A program made the position numbers and the translations under genes. 64,000 bases of DNA from positions 1,049,501 to 1,113,500 of the forward strand of contig NZ_AP028031.1 in assembly GCF_030296915.1 (NCBI RefSeq), in the 5' to 3' direction. Source of the DNA: Anaerostipes hadrus ATCC 29173 = JCM 17467 (GTDB lineage: Bacteria; Bacillota; Clostridia; Lachnospirales; Lachnospiraceae). Every line of letters begins with the position of its first letter. Position 1 is the first letter of the stretch. Positions 25,973-34,305 of this stretch are shown piece after piece. Below the pieces are notes generated by a model that was not told where the DNA came from, searched no databases, and saw nothing but the letters and a program-made list of their open reading frames with translations.

Positions 25973-28702
25973 ATGGAAAAAGTATTGAGAAAAAGAGCAT
26001 GGAGAGATTTAAAAGAAAATAAATTCCGCTATTATGCACTTGCTTTTTTGATTATTATCAGTATGTATTTGGTCATCAGTCTGGTAGGTGCAGCGGATAC
26101 GATTGTTGATGGAACTGCAAAGCAGGCAAAGAAACATAAGCTGGAAGATGGACAGTTTCAGGTATTTGTGCCACTAACGACAAAACAAAAAGAAAACTTT
26201 ACAAAGAAAGGGCTTACAGTAGAAGAGACATTTTATCTTGATTTTAGACAAAAAGATGGAAGTAAGTTAAGAATCTTTAAGAATCGTAAAAAAGTCAATA
26301 AAATTAATCTGGATGAAGGTCGATTAGCAAAAAACAAAAGTGAAGTTGTTGTAGAAAAACGATATGCACAAGAACACAACTTAAAAACAGGATCAAAGAT
26401 CACGATTGACGACAACTTCTATAAAATAACAGGAATCGGATCAGTTCCAGACTACGATGCATGTTATGAAAAGTTATCAGACAGTACTGTAGACAGCAAA
26501 CAGTTTGGACTTGCATTTGTGACAGAAGATGCTTATGAAAATCTAAAAGACAATGAAAATAGTATTCAGTCTGAGGAATATATCTATGCATACCGATTAA
26601 ATGGTACAATGACTCAGAAACAGTTGAAAAATAAATTAAAGAAGATCACATTTAACCCGGATGATGTCGATGATCCATATTTTAAAGATTACTGGGAAGA
26701 AACTGCAGGAAAGAAAGATGACATTAAAGACGGAATCAAAAAACTTACAGATGCAAGTACCCAGATGTCAGACGGATTAAACAAACTAAGTGAAAACAAC
26801 GAAACATTGCAAAAAGGTGCCAATCAGATTTTTCAGGAATACTTAAAAACAGCAGAAGGCCAGTTGACATCCTTTGGTGTAACATCATTGACAGAAAATA
26901 ATTATGCGAATATTCTAAAAAGTTTGATCGCAAAGTCAAGTGATGGGTTGACAAGATTATCCTTAGAATCAGCAAAAGAACAGTTGGATGCCTTAAAAAC
27001 ATATAGAGATGGAATCAAGGCTTATACAAATGGTGTTAAAAAAGCATCAGATGGAAGTAGTAAGTTAAAAGAAGGAACTGATCAATTGGAAGAAGGAACA
27101 GAAGAACTGATGAAAGCATTTGATATGGAAACATCGAATCTGACTCAGTTTTTAAAGGCAGATGACAACATAAGAATTGGAGCAGCGGCAGGTGATCAGG
27201 TCATTAGTAAACTTGCTGGAATGGTAGCAGGTGTCATCATTATGATCTTATTTACCTATGTAATATCTGTTTTTGTCATTCATGAAATTGAGAAAGAAAA
27301 TAGTATTATTGGAACATTGTATGCGCTTGGAGTGACAAAGAAGCAGCTTCTAAAATATTATTTGACAGTTCCGGTGATCGTAACATTTCTGGCAGGATTA
27401 GCAGGAATGATCATTGGATATAGTCCGATAGGAATTCCAACACAGATGCAGGATTGTTATGATTATTTTTCTATACCAGAGTTGATTCCAGAACTTCTGA
27501 TCTATCTATTGGTTTATGGAATCATTATGCCACCACTCGTTGCAGTGATCGTAAACTATTTTGTTATAAGAAAGAAACTGTCAAGGCCAGCACTTTCTAT
27601 GATAAGAAATGAGCAAAAGAAGAGTCATATTTCAAAAGTCAAATTAGGCGATATGCCATTTCTTACAAAATTCAGGATCAGGCAGTCACTGCGTGAGGCA
27701 AGAGCCGGATTTACGGTAGTATTTGGAATGTTTATTGCACTGTTGGTTATGATGATCGGTCTGGACTGTTATGTGATGTGTGATCATATCAGCAAAGAAA
27801 ATAAGAAAGACACAAAATTTGAATATATGTATACATATAAATATCCGGATAAAAAAGTACCAAAAGGCGGGGATGCATGTTTTGTAAAAGGATTGCATAA
27901 AGAAGTATGGGGATATGATCTTGAAATTTCCCTGATCGGTATAGAAAATGATAATCCATATTTCAGCCAGGATAAAGATCTTCCGAAAGCAAAGAACAAA
28001 GTTGTTATTTCATCTGCAATGGCACAGAAATATGATCTGAAAAAAGGTGACTCAATCATACTGTCTGATGAGGAAGATGAAATGGATTACGCATTTCAGG
28101 TAGCAGATATCACACAATATTCTTCTGGGTTATATGCATTTATGGATATTGACAGCATGAGAGATCTCTTTCAGACATCATCAGATTATTACAATATGGT
28201 TGTATCAAAGAAGAAACTGTCGATTGACTCTGGAAAACTATATGCAACGACAAGTAAAAAAGCAATTGAGGAGAGTTCAGATGTATTTATCAATATGATG
28301 ATTCCGATGATGGGAATGATCGTTGGACTTTCTGTTATTATCTTTGCAATTGTCATGTATTTAATGATCAAGGTAATGATTGATCGTTCTGCACAAAATA
28401 TTGCGTTGATGAAAGTATTTGGGTATCGGAAGAAAGAGATTAAGAAGCTTTATCTTGATGGGAATTTCTATATGATCGCAGTTGGAGCACTGATCAGTGT
28501 TCCATTATCTAAGAAATTAATGGATGCAATGTACCCAGTTATGGTTTCCAATATAGCTTGTGGTATGAATTTAAGTTTCACATGGCAGATGTATGCATTG
28601 ATCTATGCAGGAATTATCATTACATACCTGGTAATTAACAAGTTATTAGTGCGAAAGATTTACAAAGTCGGACTTTCTGATGCGTTAAAGAATCGTGAGT
28701 AA
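25973..28702 (+). CDS. FtsX-like ABC transporter permease, 909 aa
   Basis: A large two-module FtsX-type permease. It has an N-terminal membrane helix (YYALAFLIIISMYLVISLVG), an extracellular domain of about 370 residues, three or four central helices (from AGMVAGVIIMILFTYVISVF), another helix and extracellular domain (from about residue 590), and a C-terminal FtsX block of three helices. Within the first extracellular domain, residues about 240-390 are helical with repeats such as DGIKKLTDASTQMSDGLNKL and DGSSKLKEGTDQLEEGTEEL, likely coiled coil. Such proteins export or mechanically transmit rather than import. The substrate is not predictable. Confidence 0.88.
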   Translation: MEKVLRKRAWRDLKENKFRYYALAFLIIISMYLVISLVGAADTIVDGTAKQAKKHKLEDGQFQVFVPLTTKQKENFTKKGLTVEETFYLDFRQKDGSKLRIFKNRKKVNKINLDEGRLAKNKSEVVVEKRYAQEHNLKTGSKITIDDNFYKITGIGSVPDYDACYEKLSDSTVDSKQFGLAFVTEDAYENLKDNENSIQSEEYIYAYRLNGTMTQKQLKNKLKKITFNPDDVDDPYFKDYWEETAGKKDDIKDGIKKLTDASTQMSDGLNKLSENNETLQKGANQIFQEYLKTAEGQLTSFGVTSLTENNYANILKSLIAKSSDGLTRLSLESAKEQLDALKTYRDGIKAYTNGVKKASDGSSKLKEGTDQLEEGTEELMKAFDMETSNLTQFLKADDNIRIGAAAGDQVISKLAGMVAGVIIMILFTYVISVFVIHEIEKENSIIGTLYALGVTKKQLLKYYLTVPVIVTFLAGLAGMIIGYSPIGIPTQMQDCYDYFSIPELIPELLIYLLVYGIIMPPLVAVIVNYFVIRKKLSRPALSMIRNEQKKSHISKVKLGDMPFLTKFRIRQSLREARAGFTVVFGMFIALLVMMIGLDCYVMCDHISKENKKDTKFEYMYTYKYPDKKVPKGGDACFVKGLHKEVWGYDLEISLIGIENDNPYFSQDKDLPKAKNKVVISSAMAQKYDLKKGDSIILSDEEDEMDYAFQVADITQYSSGLYAFMDIDSMRDLFQTSSDYYNMVVSKKKLSIDSGKLYATTSKKAIEESSDVFINMMIPMMGMIVGLSVIIFAIVMYLMIKVMIDRSAQNIALMKVFGYRKKEIKKLYLDGNFYMIAVGALISVPLSKKLMDAMYPVMVSNIACGMNLSFTWQMYALIYAGIIITYLVINKLLVRKIYKVGLSDALKNRE

Positions 28703-28724
28703 GATTAAAAGAAACAATCAGTCT

Positions 28725-28760
28725 TTGCCATATAAAATAAACTATTGTATAATGATACAA
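28725..28760 (+). promoter_or_regulatory. Promoter and palindrome before the LysR gene
   Basis: TTGCCA at 28725-28730, a 17-bp spacer and TATAAT at 28748-28753. A perfect dyad TTGTAT-AATG-ATACAA (28745-28760) covers the -10 box, fitting autoregulation by the LysR protein. Confidence 0.65.
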
Positions 28761-28783
28761 AAAGACTAAAGAAGGAAGAAACG

Positions 28784-29683
28784 ATGACATTACAACAGCT
28801 AAGATATGTCGTAACGATTGCGGAGATCGGAACGATCAGCAAGGCAGCAGAAGAACTCTTTGTATCACAGCCAAGTCTTACCAAAGCGCTAAAAGAACTG
28901 GAAAAAGAGATGCAGATCACGATCTTTGACCGCACGAACAAGGGAATTCATGTATCCAGAGAAGGAGAGATTTTCCTCGGATATGCAAGACAAGTACTGG
29001 AGCAGGCGGCATTGATCGAAGAGAAATATAAACATAAAAGTGGTGGGAAACAGGAATTTTGCATTTCAACACAGCATTATTCTTTTGCAGTCAATGCATT
29101 TGTAGACTTGATCAAAGAATATGGAAGCGAGAATTACGATTTCAGTCTGAGAGAAACTCAGACTTATGAGATCATCGATGATGTAGCCAGAATGAAAAGT
29201 GAGATCGGAATTTTATATCTCAATGAATTCAATGCATCGGTCCTTGAGAAGATCATGAAAGCAAATGATCTCAAATTCACGGAACTATTTGTTGCAAGAC
29301 CACATATTTTTATCTGCGATAAGAATCCGCTGGCACAGAAAGATCAGGTCACGATGGAGGATCTCAAAGATTATCCATATCTGTCTTTTGAACAGGGAGA
29401 ACATAATTCATTTTATTATTCCGAAGAGATGTTCAGTACCGAAGTGCGTTCAAAGAATATTCGAGTCAGAGACAGGGCAACGCTGTTTAATTTACTGATT
29501 GGATTAAATGGATACACGATCAGCAGCGGTGTGATCGACAAAGAATTAAATGGAGAGAATATTATTGCAGTTCCGCTTGCAGAAGAAGGCGAGATGCATA
29601 TTGGCTATGTGACACATAAGAAGACGAAACCTAGCAGATTAGGGGCGATTTATTTGGAAGCGTTGAAGAGGCATGCACAATAA
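28784..29683 (+). CDS. LysR-family transcriptional regulator
   Basis: A 299-residue LysR regulator. The winged helix-turn-helix is at the N-terminus (LQQLRYVVTIAEIGTISKAAEELFVSQPSLTKALKELEKEM), followed by the linker helix and a periplasmic-binding-like effector domain. The start is ATG 28784 with GAAGGAAG upstream; a longer frame from 28745 would overlap the promoter. It stands alone between the ABC exporter and the restriction island, and its regulon is not obvious. A palindrome over its own -10 box suggests self-control. Confidence 0.92.
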   Translation: MTLQQLRYVVTIAEIGTISKAAEELFVSQPSLTKALKELEKEMQITIFDRTNKGIHVSREGEIFLGYARQVLEQAALIEEKYKHKSGGKQEFCISTQHYSFAVNAFVDLIKEYGSENYDFSLRETQTYEIIDDVARMKSEIGILYLNEFNASVLEKIMKANDLKFTELFVARPHIFICDKNPLAQKDQVTMEDLKDYPYLSFEQGEHNSFYYSEEMFSTEVRSKNIRVRDRATLFNLLIGLNGYTISSGVIDKELNGENIIAVPLAEEGEMHIGYVTHKKTKPSRLGAIYLEALKRHAQ

Positions 29684-29701
29684 TTTTATATATGTTTAAA
29701 G

Positions 29702-29747
29702 AAAGGTCATAACTGTATCATGGTAGAGATACAGGTTGTGACCTTTT
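29702..29747 (+). terminator. Terminator after the LysR gene
   Basis: AAAGGTCATAACTGTATC pairs with GATACAGGTTGTGACCTTT (about 18 bp with G-U pairs) and ends in TTTT. Its 3' half also supplies the -35 box of hsdM. Confidence 0.8.
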
Positions 29748-29765
29748 GTGATTTTATGGTATAAT
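29736..29765 (+). promoter_or_regulatory. hsdM promoter
   Basis: TTGTGA at 29736-29741, an 18-bp spacer and TATAAT at 29760-29765, 38 bp before the hsdM start. Confidence 0.65.
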
Positions 29766-29803
29766 TTTCACATAAAAAACGAAAATGAAGAAGAGGAAGT
29801 AAG

Positions 29804-31270
29804 ATGATTACGGGTGAATTAAAAAACAAAATAGATAAGATATGGGAGATTTTCTGGACAGGTGGAATTACAAATCCACTGGAAGTTATCGAACAGTTTA
29901 ACTACTTACTATTTATCAAGCAGTTAGATGAAGTAGAAACAAGAAAGGAAAGGGATGCAAATATTTTAGGGATTCCATACGAAGGAATTTTCCCAGCAGA
30001 TTGTCAGCAGTATCGTTGGAGTAAATTTAAGAATCTGGGAGATGCGAATGAGATTTATGATCTGATGATGAATGGAGTATTTCCATTTATTAAAAATCTA
30101 CATCCAGATGGAGAATCTGCTTATAGTAAATATATGGGAGATGCGATCTTTAAAATTCCAACGCCAGCATTACTTACCAAAGTAATTGATGGGATTGATG
30201 GATTGAATCTGGAAGGAGACAGTAAAGGAGATTTATACGAATATCTGTTATCCAAACTGGAAAGTGCAGGAAAGAACGGACAATTTCGAACACCAAGACA
30301 TATCATTCAGATGATGGTAGAACTGGTAAAACCAGTACCATCTGATATCATCTGCGACCCGGCAATGGGATCAGCAGGATTCTTAATGGCAGCACAGCAG
30401 TATTTGCGTAAAAACCACAAAGATTTATTCTTAAACGCGGAACAAAGAGAGCATTTTAATCATGAGATGTTCTATGGGTTCGATATGGACCGAACGATGC
30501 TTCGAATCGGAGCAATGAATATGCTGCTTCATGGAGTCGATGATCCGAATATTGAATACAAAGACAGCTTGTCAGAGATGAATACAGATAAAGAAAAGTA
30601 TTCATTAATTCTTGCCAATCCACCATTTAAAGGAAGTTTAGACTATGATGGAGTATCAGCAGATCTTTTAAAAGTTGCAAAAACAAAGAAAACAGAATTA
30701 TTATTCCTTGTTTTATTCCTTCGTATCATGAAAATTGGAGGAAGGGCAGCAGTTATTGTACCAGATGGAGTATTGTTCGGAAGCAGTCGTGCCCATAAAG
30801 CGATTCGAAAAGAATTGATTGAGAATCATAAACTAGATGCAGTGATTTCTATGCCATCTGGAGTATTTAAACCATATGCAGGAGTATCTACAGCTATCTT
30901 ACTCTTCACAAAAACAGGAGCAGGTGGTACCGACAAAGTTTGGTTTTATGATATGAAAGCTGATGGAAGAACGTTAGACGATAAACGTCAGGAAATCGAG
31001 GAAAATGATATTCCTGATATTATTGAGAGGTATCAGAATCTAGAAAAAGAAGAAGAAAGAAAACGAACAGAACAGTCTTTTTTTGTGCCGAAAGAAGAGA
31101 TTGTTGAAAATGATTATGATCTCTCTATCAATAAGTATAAAGAGATTGAATATATTCCAGTAGAGTATCCACCAACGGAGGAAATTTTGAAAGATATTGA
31201 GGAATTAGAGGTGGAGATTCGTAAGAATCTAGTGGAATTAAGGAAAATATTGGAAGAAAATGATGATTAG
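29804..31270 (+). CDS. hsdM: Type I restriction-modification methyltransferase subunit HsdM
   Basis: A 488-residue N6-adenine methyltransferase subunit. The N-terminal helical HsdM domain (NKIDKIWEIFWTGGITNPLEVIEQFNYLLFIKQL) is followed by the SAM motif DPAMGSAGF (from residue 185) and the catalytic NPPF (272-275). It works with HsdS to methylate host DNA and is needed for restriction by HsdR. GAGGAAG precedes the ATG. The hsdS1 gene begins 37 nt downstream, and the whole island through hsdR runs in one direction. Confidence 0.96.
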   Translation: MITGELKNKIDKIWEIFWTGGITNPLEVIEQFNYLLFIKQLDEVETRKERDANILGIPYEGIFPADCQQYRWSKFKNLGDANEIYDLMMNGVFPFIKNLHPDGESAYSKYMGDAIFKIPTPALLTKVIDGIDGLNLEGDSKGDLYEYLLSKLESAGKNGQFRTPRHIIQMMVELVKPVPSDIICDPAMGSAGFLMAAQQYLRKNHKDLFLNAEQREHFNHEMFYGFDMDRTMLRIGAMNMLLHGVDDPNIEYKDSLSEMNTDKEKYSLILANPPFKGSLDYDGVSADLLKVAKTKKTELLFLVLFLRIMKIGGRAAVIVPDGVLFGSSRAHKAIRKELIENHKLDAVISMPSGVFKPYAGVSTAILLFTKTGAGGTDKVWFYDMKADGRTLDDKRQEIEENDIPDIIERYQNLEKEEERKRTEQSFFVPKEEIVENDYDLSINKYKEIEYIPVEYPPTEEILKDIEELEVEIRKNLVELRKILEENDD

Positions 31271-31307
31271 TAGATAGAGAAATTTGAATTTGTAAGGGAT
31301 GAGAAGA

Positions 31308-32483
31308 ATGAGGAAAATAATAGATGAATGCTTTTTTCAGATACAAAATGGGGCAAATATTAAACAAGGTAAAGTAGATGGGGGATTTCCGATTACAAGA
31401 ATTGAAACAATAGCCAATGATAGATTTAATAGAGATAGAATGGGTTATGCAGGTATCACAGATCTTTCAAAATACGAATCATATATATTAGAAGATGAAG
31501 ATTTATTAATGTCACATATTAATAGTATGCAATACTTGGGAAGAACAGTTTTATATAAAAAACAAGATGATGAGATAATTATTCATGGAATGAATTTACT
31601 TAGACTGAGAGCCAATAGAGATATTATTATTCCAGGATATGCAAAATATTATTTTTATGGTCATTCATTTAGAAGCCAGTTAAGAAATATAATGAAAAAA
31701 TCTGTCAACCAAGCAAGTTTTGCAGTAAAAGATCTTAAGAAAATAAAAATGGAGATTCCTTGTTTAAGGGAACAGCAAAAATTGGTTCAAGTATTGGATA
31801 AAATTCAGAAAATAATAGATGTGAAAACAAAGGAAATTGCAAAATTTGATGAGCTTGTTAGCGCCCGATTTGTCGAGATGTTTGGTGATCCAATTATGAA
31901 TCCCAAAGGATGGAATGTTGTAACAATTAAAGATATTGTAACAGAAGTAAGATATGGAACAAGTAAGCCAGCAGTTGAAGGTGGTAAATATCCATATTTA
32001 AGAATGAATAATTTAACATTAAATGGTCAGCTAGATTTGAAAAATTTAAAATATATAGATATTCCAGATGAAGAAATTGAAAAATGTGTTGTAAGAAAAG
32101 GTGATGTTCTTTTTAATAGAACTAATAGCATTGATCTAGTTGGAAAAACAGCGGTTTTTAATTTGGTGGAGGACATGGTTATTGCAGGATATATCATCCG
32201 AATAAGATTAAATGAAAAGATATTACCAGAAGTCTTTTCTCAATATATGAATCTTAAAGCATTAAAGGATGTGCTTCGGGCAATGGCAAAGGGAGCTGTA
32301 AACCAAGCTAATATAAATGCACAAGAATTGCAAAGTATTAAGGTGTATTTGCCAGATATGGATATACAAAAACAATTTATTAAAATAAAAGATCAAATAG
32401 ACAAATCGAAGTTTGAAGTTCAGAAGTCATTAGAAAAAACACAGATATTATTTGATTCATTAATGCAAGAATATTTCGGATAG
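31308..32483 (+). CDS. hsdS: Type I specificity subunit HsdS (copy 1)
   Basis: A 391-residue specificity subunit with two target-recognition domains. The first ends at LREQQKLVQVLDKIQKII; the central spacer has the conserved SARFVEMFGDPIMNPKGW; the second TRD ends at DKSKFEVQKSLEKTQILFDSLMQEYFG, the normal C-terminal helix. The start is ATG 31308, because AAGGG at 31294-31298 abuts the earlier ATG at 31299 without spacing. Base composition is more AT-rich than the neighbours, usual for exchanged TRDs. It shares repeat blocks with copy 2 at 34306. Confidence 0.9.
   Translation: MRKIIDECFFQIQNGANIKQGKVDGGFPITRIETIANDRFNRDRMGYAGITDLSKYESYILEDEDLLMSHINSMQYLGRTVLYKKQDDEIIIHGMNLLRLRANRDIIIPGYAKYYFYGHSFRSQLRNIMKKSVNQASFAVKDLKKIKMEIPCLREQQKLVQVLDKIQKIIDVKTKEIAKFDELVSARFVEMFGDPIMNPKGWNVVTIKDIVTEVRYGTSKPAVEGGKYPYLRMNNLTLNGQLDLKNLKYIDIPDEEIEKCVVRKGDVLFNRTNSIDLVGKTAVFNLVEDMVIAGYIIRIRLNEKILPEVFSQYMNLKALKDVLRAMAKGAVNQANINAQELQSIKVYLPDMDIQKQFIKIKDQIDKSKFEVQKSLEKTQILFDSLMQEYFG
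31863..31894 (+). repeat. hsdS central repeat, copy in hsdS1
   Basis: This 32-bp block starts GCCCGATTTGT and matches 34843-34874 in hsdS2 at 30 of 32 bases, in direct orientation about 2.98 kb apart. It encodes the ARFVEMFG spacer between the two recognition domains. Confidence 0.85.
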
Positions 32484-32501
32484 AAAAGAGGCGATATTAA
32501 A

Positions 32502-33233
32502 ATGTCAGAATTTAAACGATGGTTAATTGAACGTTTTAAAATAGAACGAAAACGATTTGATAGATCGGGAGTGTATGCTTATACGCAAAGAGCAATGGCA
32601 TACAATTCAAATAAAATCGAAGGAAGTACATTAACTCCAGAACAGACAGCATCATTGTTTGATAATGGCACGTTACCAGTTAATGACGATTATTATCGTG
32701 CAAAAGATGTAGAAGAAATGAATGGGCATTTCTTGATGTTCAATTATATGTTAGATACATTGGGAGAAGAATTAACAGAAGACTTAATTAAACAGATGCA
32801 TTATGAATTGAAATCAGGAGTTTTTGAAGACCGAGCGAATGGGTATGCAATCGGAGATTATAAGAAACGTCCCAATATGATTGGAATGTATAAAACCGCA
32901 TTGCCAAAGGATGTAGAAACAGAGATGAGACAACTTTTGGATTGGTATCATAAACAAGAAAAAAGTATGAAAATACTTGCTGAATTTCATGCAAGATATG
33001 AGTCTATTCATCCATTCCAAGACGGAAATGGACGAACAGGAAGAATGATATTGTTTCGGGAAAGCCTGAAATATGATGAGTTAAAACCATTTATTATCTT
33101 AGATGATGATCGCAGTAAGTATTTAGAAGGACTAAAAGAATATAGAGAACATCATAAAGTGGATCAATTATTAGAATTAATGCAAAAAGAAGCTGAAACA
33201 TATTATCAGGAATGTCAATATTTTATTTCATAG
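32502..33233 (+). CDS. Fic-domain AMP transferase with N-terminal inhibitory motif
   Basis: A 243-residue Fic protein. The catalytic loop HPFQDGNGRTGR is complete at 170-181 (consensus HxFxDGNGRxxR), so it should transfer AMP from ATP to a target hydroxyl. An inhibitory helix motif SNKIEG (S36 to G41, consensus S/TxxxEG/N) lies in the same chain, making it a class II Fic protein that keeps itself off until relieved. It sits between hsdS1 and the recombinase, in the same direction, an arrangement seen in other type I loci. Whether it guards or regulates restriction is unknown. Confidence 0.9.
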   Translation: MSEFKRWLIERFKIERKRFDRSGVYAYTQRAMAYNSNKIEGSTLTPEQTASLFDNGTLPVNDDYYRAKDVEEMNGHFLMFNYMLDTLGEELTEDLIKQMHYELKSGVFEDRANGYAIGDYKKRPNMIGMYKTALPKDVETEMRQLLDWYHKQEKSMKILAEFHARYESIHPFQDGNGRTGRMILFRESLKYDELKPFIILDDDRSKYLEGLKEYREHHKVDQLLELMQKEAETYYQECQYFIS

Positions 33234-33259
33234 ATTTAGGAACAAGAATGGTTGAAGGA

Positions 33260-33285
33260 TGTTGGTATATAGGAGTGTACCAACA
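33260..33285 (+). promoter_or_regulatory. Hairpin around the recombinase ribosome binding site
   Basis: TGTTGGTA (33260-33267) and TACCAACA (33278-33285) are perfect inverted 8-mers. The ribosome site AGGAG (33271-33275) is in the loop, and the A of the start codon is the last base of the stem. It may limit translation, or be a binding site for the recombinase itself. Confidence 0.75.
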
Positions 33286-34253
33286 TGGAAGAGAAAATTG
33301 TAACAATACTAAATGAGATGGCAGAGTATTTAACAGTGCCACAGATGAAAAAATTACAGGAAGTAATTCTAAGGACATTTTCGGAAAATGAACTAGAGAA
33401 ACAACAGATATCAAATAAAGAATTTCTGGAAATGTTCTTGGATGCAAAAAGAGTAGAAGGATGTTCGGAACGTACCATTCAATATTATAAGGTAACAACA
33501 GAACATATGCTTTCGCAAACGGAAAAAGAAATCCGCAAGATAACGACAGATGAAATGAGGTCATATCTTGCGGATTATCAAAAAAGGAATAACTGCTCGA
33601 ATGTTACAATTGATAATATACGACGGAATATATCGAGCTTTTTTACATGGTTGGAGGAAGAAGATTACATTTTAAAAAGTCCAATGAGAAGGATTCATAA
33701 GATTAAGACAAAAACAGTGGTAAAAAGTGTGATCACAGATGAAGGAATCGAACAATTAAGGGATCACTGCACACAGATTCGTGACCTTGCAATGATCGAT
33801 CTGTTATATTCAACAGGTATACGTGTGGGAGAACTGGTAAATTTGAACATAGGAGATATTAATTTCGAAGAACGAGAATGTGTCGTCTACGGAAAAGGGG
33901 ATAAAGAAAGAAGAGTTTATTTTGATGCGAAAGCAAAAGTACATTTAATTGAATATATAGAAAGCAGGAAAGACAAGAACCCCGCATTATTCGTTACGTT
34001 AGATGCACCATATGACCGCTTAAAGATTAGTGGAGTAGAGATTCGATTAAGACAATTAGGAAGAGAGCTTGGATTGGAACGAATCCATCCGCATAAATTC
34101 CGAAGAACAATGGCAACGAGGGCCATTGATAAAGGAATGCCAATCGAACAGGTACAAAAAATCCTTGGACATTCACAGATTGACACAACGATGCAATATG
34201 CAATGGTAAATCAGAATAATGTAAAGGCATCCCATCAGAAATATATGGCATAA
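33285..34253 (+). CDS. Tyrosine recombinase (XerC/D-like) of the hsdS locus
   Basis: A 322-residue tyrosine recombinase with a SAM-like N-terminal core-binding domain (residues about 43-130) and a complete catalytic set: R180 (STGIRVGEL), K204 (YGKGDKERR), H270 and R273 (HPHKFRRT), H296 (LGHSQIDTT) and Y305 (MQYAMV). Recombinases like this sit inside variable type I loci and shuffle hsdS segments. Its placement between two hsdS copies supports that role. It is not the chromosome-dimer XerC/D, which would lie elsewhere and lacks the extended helical N-terminus seen here. Confidence 0.9.
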   Translation: MEEKIVTILNEMAEYLTVPQMKKLQEVILRTFSENELEKQQISNKEFLEMFLDAKRVEGCSERTIQYYKVTTEHMLSQTEKEIRKITTDEMRSYLADYQKRNNCSNVTIDNIRRNISSFFTWLEEEDYILKSPMRRIHKIKTKTVVKSVITDEGIEQLRDHCTQIRDLAMIDLLYSTGIRVGELVNLNIGDINFEERECVVYGKGDKERRVYFDAKAKVHLIEYIESRKDKNPALFVTLDAPYDRLKISGVEIRLRQLGRELGLERIHPHKFRRTMATRAIDKGMPIEQVQKILGHSQIDTTMQYAMVNQNNVKASHQKYMA

Positions 34254-34305
34254 TCAGATAAAATAGAAAATTATTCCTTGAAAAATTTGAATTTGAGGGA
34301 TAATA

